Source: Runella zeae DSM 19591
GTDB lineage: Bacteria > Bacteroidota > Bacteroidia > Cytophagales > Spirosomataceae
Assembly: GCF_000423565.1 (NCBI RefSeq)
Contig: NZ_AUIF01000029.1
Location: 97,868-161,867, forward strand
DNA length: 64,000 nucleotides
Reading direction: 5' to 3'
In this document: in pieces, positions 62,401 to 64,000 of the stretch
How the letters are laid out: the number at the start of each line of letters is the position of its first letter
Position numbering within the stretch: position 1 is the stretch's first letter
Position numbers and translations under genes: made by a program
Notes under the pieces: model-generated
The model's input: the letters and a program-made list of their open reading frames with translations, nothing else
Told to the model about the DNA's origin: nothing
The model's database searches: none

Positions 62401-64000
62401 TCACACAGTCTACGCTGATAATTACACGTGAAGTATCATTTCCAGCTTTAGTTGGGTCGTTGTTTGGCCCTTTTACAATTGCTGTATTAGTGATAGCTCC
62501 TACGGCATTGATAGTCGCACGAACTTGTAATGTACGATTGGCTCCTACTGCTAGGCTACCAACTGTCCATACTCCTGTTGCGTTGTTGTATTCACCTGCA
62601 GGGCTTGCACTTACAAAAGTAAGAGAGGCAGGGAGTACATCATTTACGGTTACTCCTGTAGCACTGATAGGCCCATTATTAGAAGCGATTACGTTATAAG
62701 TAATGGTCTGACCTACCGTGTAAGGCCCAGCTTCGAGAACACTCTTCGCTACCGACAAATCGGTAAGGGTTATACATGATTTGATGGTCAGTGTCAACAA
62801 GGCGGCATTACTGTATGTACCACAAGCTGCCACTTCAAATAAGTAATATTGGCCTGATGTACATACTTTTGTAGGATCTGCAACTTTCGTTCCAGGAAGG
62901 TGATTCGAAGTTGTGTACCATTCGAAATAGCCACCAGGTGTACGGATTTCGCTATGAATAAAGGTGTTAAGATTCACACAGGTGTCAGGACACGTATTTT
63001 CGCCCATACCACCACAAGTTGGGGTTGGAGGAATAGCACATGGCACTTTTACGGTGATGTCTACATCATCTTCATCATTTTCATTTGGAGTATTACCTCC
63101 GTTATTAGGCGTAGAGTTCGGATCAGGTTGGTCAGACTTCGTTACTTGAGCGAAGTTTTTGATTGTACCAGTACCTACTACTTTTGCTTTGAAAGTCAAT
63201 GTTACAGTTTGATTGACGGCAATCGAATTGATACTTCCAACTAGTACGCCCCCGTTCAAAACTAAACCTGAGCTACTTGATACATACTGCAATCCGGCAT
63301 TTAATGTATCTTTCACTTCTACATTAGTAGCTACATTAGGACCTAAGTTAGTGACTGCTATGCTATATGTAATGGTATCGCCTTGGCTTGGATTACTGTT
63401 ATTGACTGTTTTAGCCAAAGTCAAGTCAGCGAAGCAAGAAGTGATGGTAACATCTACATGCGCTCCATTGCTATATACACCGCAAGCTGCTACTTCAAAC
63501 AAATAGTATTTGCCTGATGCACATACTTTTGTAGGATCTGCTACGATTGGGTCTGTTGGTCTAGGTCCTGTACGCCATTCAAATCTACCACCAGGGGTAC
63601 GGATATCACTCTGAATGTAATCATTCAAATTGACACAAAGACTTGGGCAAGTATTGGCGGCGGTTCCACCACAGGTAGGTGTTGGAGGTATAGGACATTC
63701 ACCAATCGTAATTGGTTCATCATCGTCATCGTCTTCACCTTTCGTGAAGCCATTGCCCGGTGTTGAATCCTTGTCTTTTACTGGATTATCATTCTTGTCT
63801 TTAGCATCCTGTATCTGTGCGTAGTTCGTCAAGCTTGAGCCTGCAAAATTCGCATTGACCATTACGGTGATGTCTACTGTTGTGCTTGCACCTGGTGCCA
63901 ATGATGCAATCGGCATATTCAACGTAGCTATCTGACCCGATGCGGTCCAATCGTTGTCATTCAAACTCATACCTACTGGCAACGAATCTCTCAACACAAT
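56486..64000 (-). CDS. Giant repetitive T9SS adhesin, SprB-like (N-terminus outside window)
   Basis: More than 2,500 residues are visible and the frame is open at the right edge, so signal peptide and start are missing. Order from the visible N-terminus: end of a DUF11 module; two CGG-x-NTCPxxCVNL modules (about 105-190 and 325-410), each followed by DUF11. Then come 12 Ig-like repeats of 73-77 residues (about 530-1435), each with four cysteines and a W-S-N/T-G core. More Ig-like modules, then DUF11 and three related modules (SxGVALAVDN type, 1900-2400), precede a gliding-motility-type sorting domain (FIPEGFSPNGDGINDKFVIR, VLEIYNRWMNLVYRNNDYQNDWEGG). By composition and operon context this is a cell-surface adhesin for gliding or attachment exported by the T9SS. 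Repeats 2-4 match repeats 7-9. Confidence 0.9.
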   Translation of the reverse strand: MVLRDSLPVGMSLNDNDWTASGQIATLNMPIASLAPGASTTVDITVMVNANFAGSSLTNYAQIQDAKDKNDNPVKDKDSTPGNGFTKGEDDDDDEPITIGECPIPPTPTCGGTAANTCPSLCVNLNDYIQSDIRTPGGRFEWRTGPRPTDPIVADPTKVCASGKYYLFEVAACGVYSNGAHVDVTITSCFADLTLAKTVNNSNPSQGDTITYSIAVTNLGPNVATNVEVKDTLNAGLQYVSSSSGLVLNGGVLVGSINSIAVNQTVTLTFKAKVVGTGTIKNFAQVTKSDQPDPNSTPNNGGNTPNENDEDDVDITVKVPCAIPPTPTCGGMGENTCPDTCVNLNTFIHSEIRTPGGYFEWYTTSNHLPGTKVADPTKVCTSGQYYLFEVAACGTYSNAALLTLTIKSCITLTDLSVAKSVLEAGPYTVGQTITYNVIASNNGPISATGVTVNDVLPASLTFVSASPAGEYNNATGVWTVGSLAVGANRTLQVRATINAVGAITNTAIVKGPNNDPTKAGNDTSRVIISVDCVKPDKPVLACATTNICAGDSTTIHALGCTGGVITWSNGATGTTIVVRPSQTTIYTATCKKNGCESDPSNAISIHVNTPTTPAITASPSTTICAGSSVVLTAANCAGTIRWSTGATGAQITVTPEVTTSYSAICKIGTCESAPASIAITVTPGGPVPEVVCSTDKICPGESVTLQVNNCAGIVEWSTGETGTAIVVYPTQTTTYWAACNLNGCKARSKDYTIKVVPVAAPTVTASSSTVICNNGSATLTAAGCEGEVLWSNGATGASIVVSPSATTSYTAICKVGNCTSEPSSPVTITVGNPTPVVVAASKTLICAGDSTVLTASGACAGTIVWSNGATGSSIVVRPASTTEYTAICKVGTCESSTINKVKVTVTTSGPAPTVVSSKPSICAGDSVTLTASGCAGAVVWSTGAVGVTSIVVKPSTTTTYTASCRANGQCDSAPGSVTVTVGNNTTPPSITVSPSESVCAGSTVTLTASGCVGGTITWNTGATTSSISVVVNNTTTYTAICKIGNCSSNPASATVIVVPAPEKPVVICSTDKVCPGESVTLQVPNCAGIVHWSTGETGEAIVVHPTITTTYTAVCKVGDCSSPVSADYTIKVIPVPVPTVSASPTSIQAGETSILTASGCDGEVTWSNGMVGASIVVNPSETTSYTATCKVGNCTSSASVPVKVTVGNCVAPQITASSAVICEGSSVTLSASGCEGGNIQWSNGSTGNSITVNPIGTTTYTAVCQKGDCTSSASNAVSVVVTKVNTPTIVTSATHICKGEQVSLSVSGCAGSVLWSTGANSASITVTPETTTSYTAICKVGDCESAASAPLTIVVGVPDAPTIQASKTNLCFGESVTLTAQTACAGYIQWSNGQIGSSITLVPAASTIYVAYCCNNENCKSVASNTVNVTVAPKVTTPQVVSLANVCPVKTVDLASAVKNYTAGSGLTMEFHVGNTPSSAVVTNPSAVGVTGTYYVFFRSTTGCYSEGVAIHVLISSCETTPCETNPATADAGADASICAALEYKLNGKIGGVATSAIWTTNGTGTFSNPLALDATYYPSLEDLIKGDVILTLTTNDPDGSGNCQAGKDELNLVFEGIKFRPQIVINGTVKADTLPQTITICQGDTVKLSASEQQGYQVKWFKDGQVLFPASDKKSWDVTEPGTYYYALVDAKRCCSVPSAYITVVVKALPTPIVKNLRNTCPSTTVDLTTALDNSGNYTVQFKSAAELACTCLVGTPEAVGAGTYYVVYKKDGCYSAPAAIEVKIFDCATDTLRSDLNVVKSVDKNVVMLGEEVTYNIVVSNYGPHDATNVDVRDIMPSELEVLSTSGMTNTNGVLLTRIPVLAAGDSDTLTVVARAKTSGTQVTNRAEISYADQVDPQTDNNRSSVSIVVSDGTVAPSIGVALAVDNIEPKGNGDSTNITYDVTYKITVKNVGNVPLTSLQVVDSITHAFASPVTYTVVGTPTVSGNTTATANAAYNGTTDKNFLTPGTLEVGEEAQIYVTYNIVPHGNNGPFLGSVVASGSHNSVVVSDISNKGTVVDPPANTSTPVRFDLPSALIGLSKSVGTPIVVGDGKFKIPYTISVTNLGTSDLTKIQVEDDLGLTFGSKAVIVGKPLVTADEGFTVDSTYTGQGLLTKLLVDSLSVLPKGKTRSVELAVIVSLYNPDSVTTFNNIAIGRGITGAGVMTADTSTTGNDSDPDNDLDPRNNSESTPVSLNSTPGNGLLGLALSIKDTLRKGDGSLNVTYRVILKNYGAGTLTNVQVTDSLTKVYSSLNGASYQLVGTPTASDVSTLRINPDFDGDRDANLLIAEQSRLAGGLTDSLFFTINVTTDGRLTPYQNRVLGTALAGQNTVSDYSTNGLNPDLNGDNDPTSLAEAEFTPIVIISDGGLFIPEGFSPNGDGINDKFVIRHPSGTKIVLEIYNRWMNLVYRNNDYQNDWEGGANVGVGNSNQAVPVGTYFYNVILLDQNGGEIKKSSRFMTINR
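59700..62410 (-). repeat. Twelve tandem Ig-like domain repeats in the adhesin gene
   Basis: Each unit is 219-231 bp. The consensus protein pattern is ICAGDSVTLTASGCAG, WSTGATG, TTTYTAICKVGNC. A five-repeat higher-order copy is visible: for example ACCAGGAC at 61901 and at 60773 sit in matching contexts 1,128 bp apart (five repeats). The third and eighth repeats are nearly the same protein (STDKxCPGESVTLQV). Confidence 0.8.

Noticed and set aside
59700..62410. Regularly spaced similar blocks that could be mistaken for a CRISPR array or satellite DNA
   Set aside because: The period is about 225 bp, in frame, and encodes Ig-like protein domains in one open frame; no short identical repeats with unique spacers.
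1..64000. tRNA, rRNA, known riboswitches and CRISPR arrays
   Set aside because: No cloverleaf with CCA-type ends, no conserved rRNA core sequence and no riboswitch core was recognised when reading both strands by eye; a covariance-model search would settle it.

Overview
The window is chromosomal DNA from a member of the phylum Bacteroidota, most likely order Cytophagales (Spirosomaceae/Cytophagaceae type; the genus cannot be fixed by eye). Three things point there. Several promoters match the Bacteroidota sigma consensus TAnnTTTG with an upstream TTG about 20 bases away. There are type IX secretion (T9SS) and gliding-type components: a C25 PorU-like protease, PorP/SprF, and gliding-motility-type C-terminal sorting domains. 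Very large secreted proteins are built from DUF11, SdrD_B-like and Ig-like modules. No rRNA, tRNA, CRISPR array or intact prophage was seen. One transposase remnant and several MITE-like or palindromic intergenic repeats are present.

Layout. 0-6.3 kb: amino-acid and nucleotide metabolism (partial GNAT acetyltransferase, thrC, guaA, a polytopic membrane protein, sdaA). 6.4-11.7 kb: accessory block with a truncated transposase, two AraC-type regulators (one with an N-terminal membrane domain) and a 781-residue secreted modular protein. 12.3-15.0 kb: beta-barrel porin and ammonium transporter, with strong RNA hairpins between and after them. 15.4-16.9 kb: divergent dicluster ferredoxin and LuxC-family acyl-CoA reductase, followed by a 192-bp MITE-like element. 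17.1-20.1 kb: three-gene operon of esterase, ATP-grasp ligase and GCS2-type carboxylate-amine ligase, the best candidate here for an undescribed biosynthetic or peptide-tagging system. 20.3-30.0 kb: housekeeping and catabolic genes (pdxJ, ridA, thiolase, PhzF, thioredoxin, FGGY kinase, Lrp/rocD pair, DASH-type cryptochrome). 30.6-35.1 kb: secreted TPR protein, an unrecognised protein and a sodium:solute symporter. 35.3-38.9 kb: an esterase paralogous to the one at 19.4 kb, a T9SS-sorted protein and an acyltransferase-3 membrane protein. 38.9-49.3 kb: a long C25 peptidase of the PorU type, then a large SdrD_B/DUF11 protein whose start is broken by an apparent frameshift in a T6 tract. 49.6-52.8 kb: a TPR/transmembrane/LuxR-HTH regulator, an HPP-family membrane protein and menB. 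53.0-64.0 kb: an operon of a giant adhesin (more than 2,500 residues, running out of the window), PorP/SprF and an OmpA-family TPR/PD40 protein.

How the genes work together. The T9SS theme ties the second half together: the PorU-like protease would process exported proteins, PorP/SprF would anchor or export the adhesin, and the OmpA-family protein would link the assembly to peptidoglycan. Two other large secreted proteins (9.3-11.7 and 44.4-49.3 kb) lack any recognisable T9SS domain. They share a cysteine-rich C-terminal module and a short Cys-x-Pro-Val tail, which may be a separate anchoring signal. In the first half, thrC, sdaA, ridA and rocD handle amino acids and reactive imines, and the porin/Amt pair imports ammonium.
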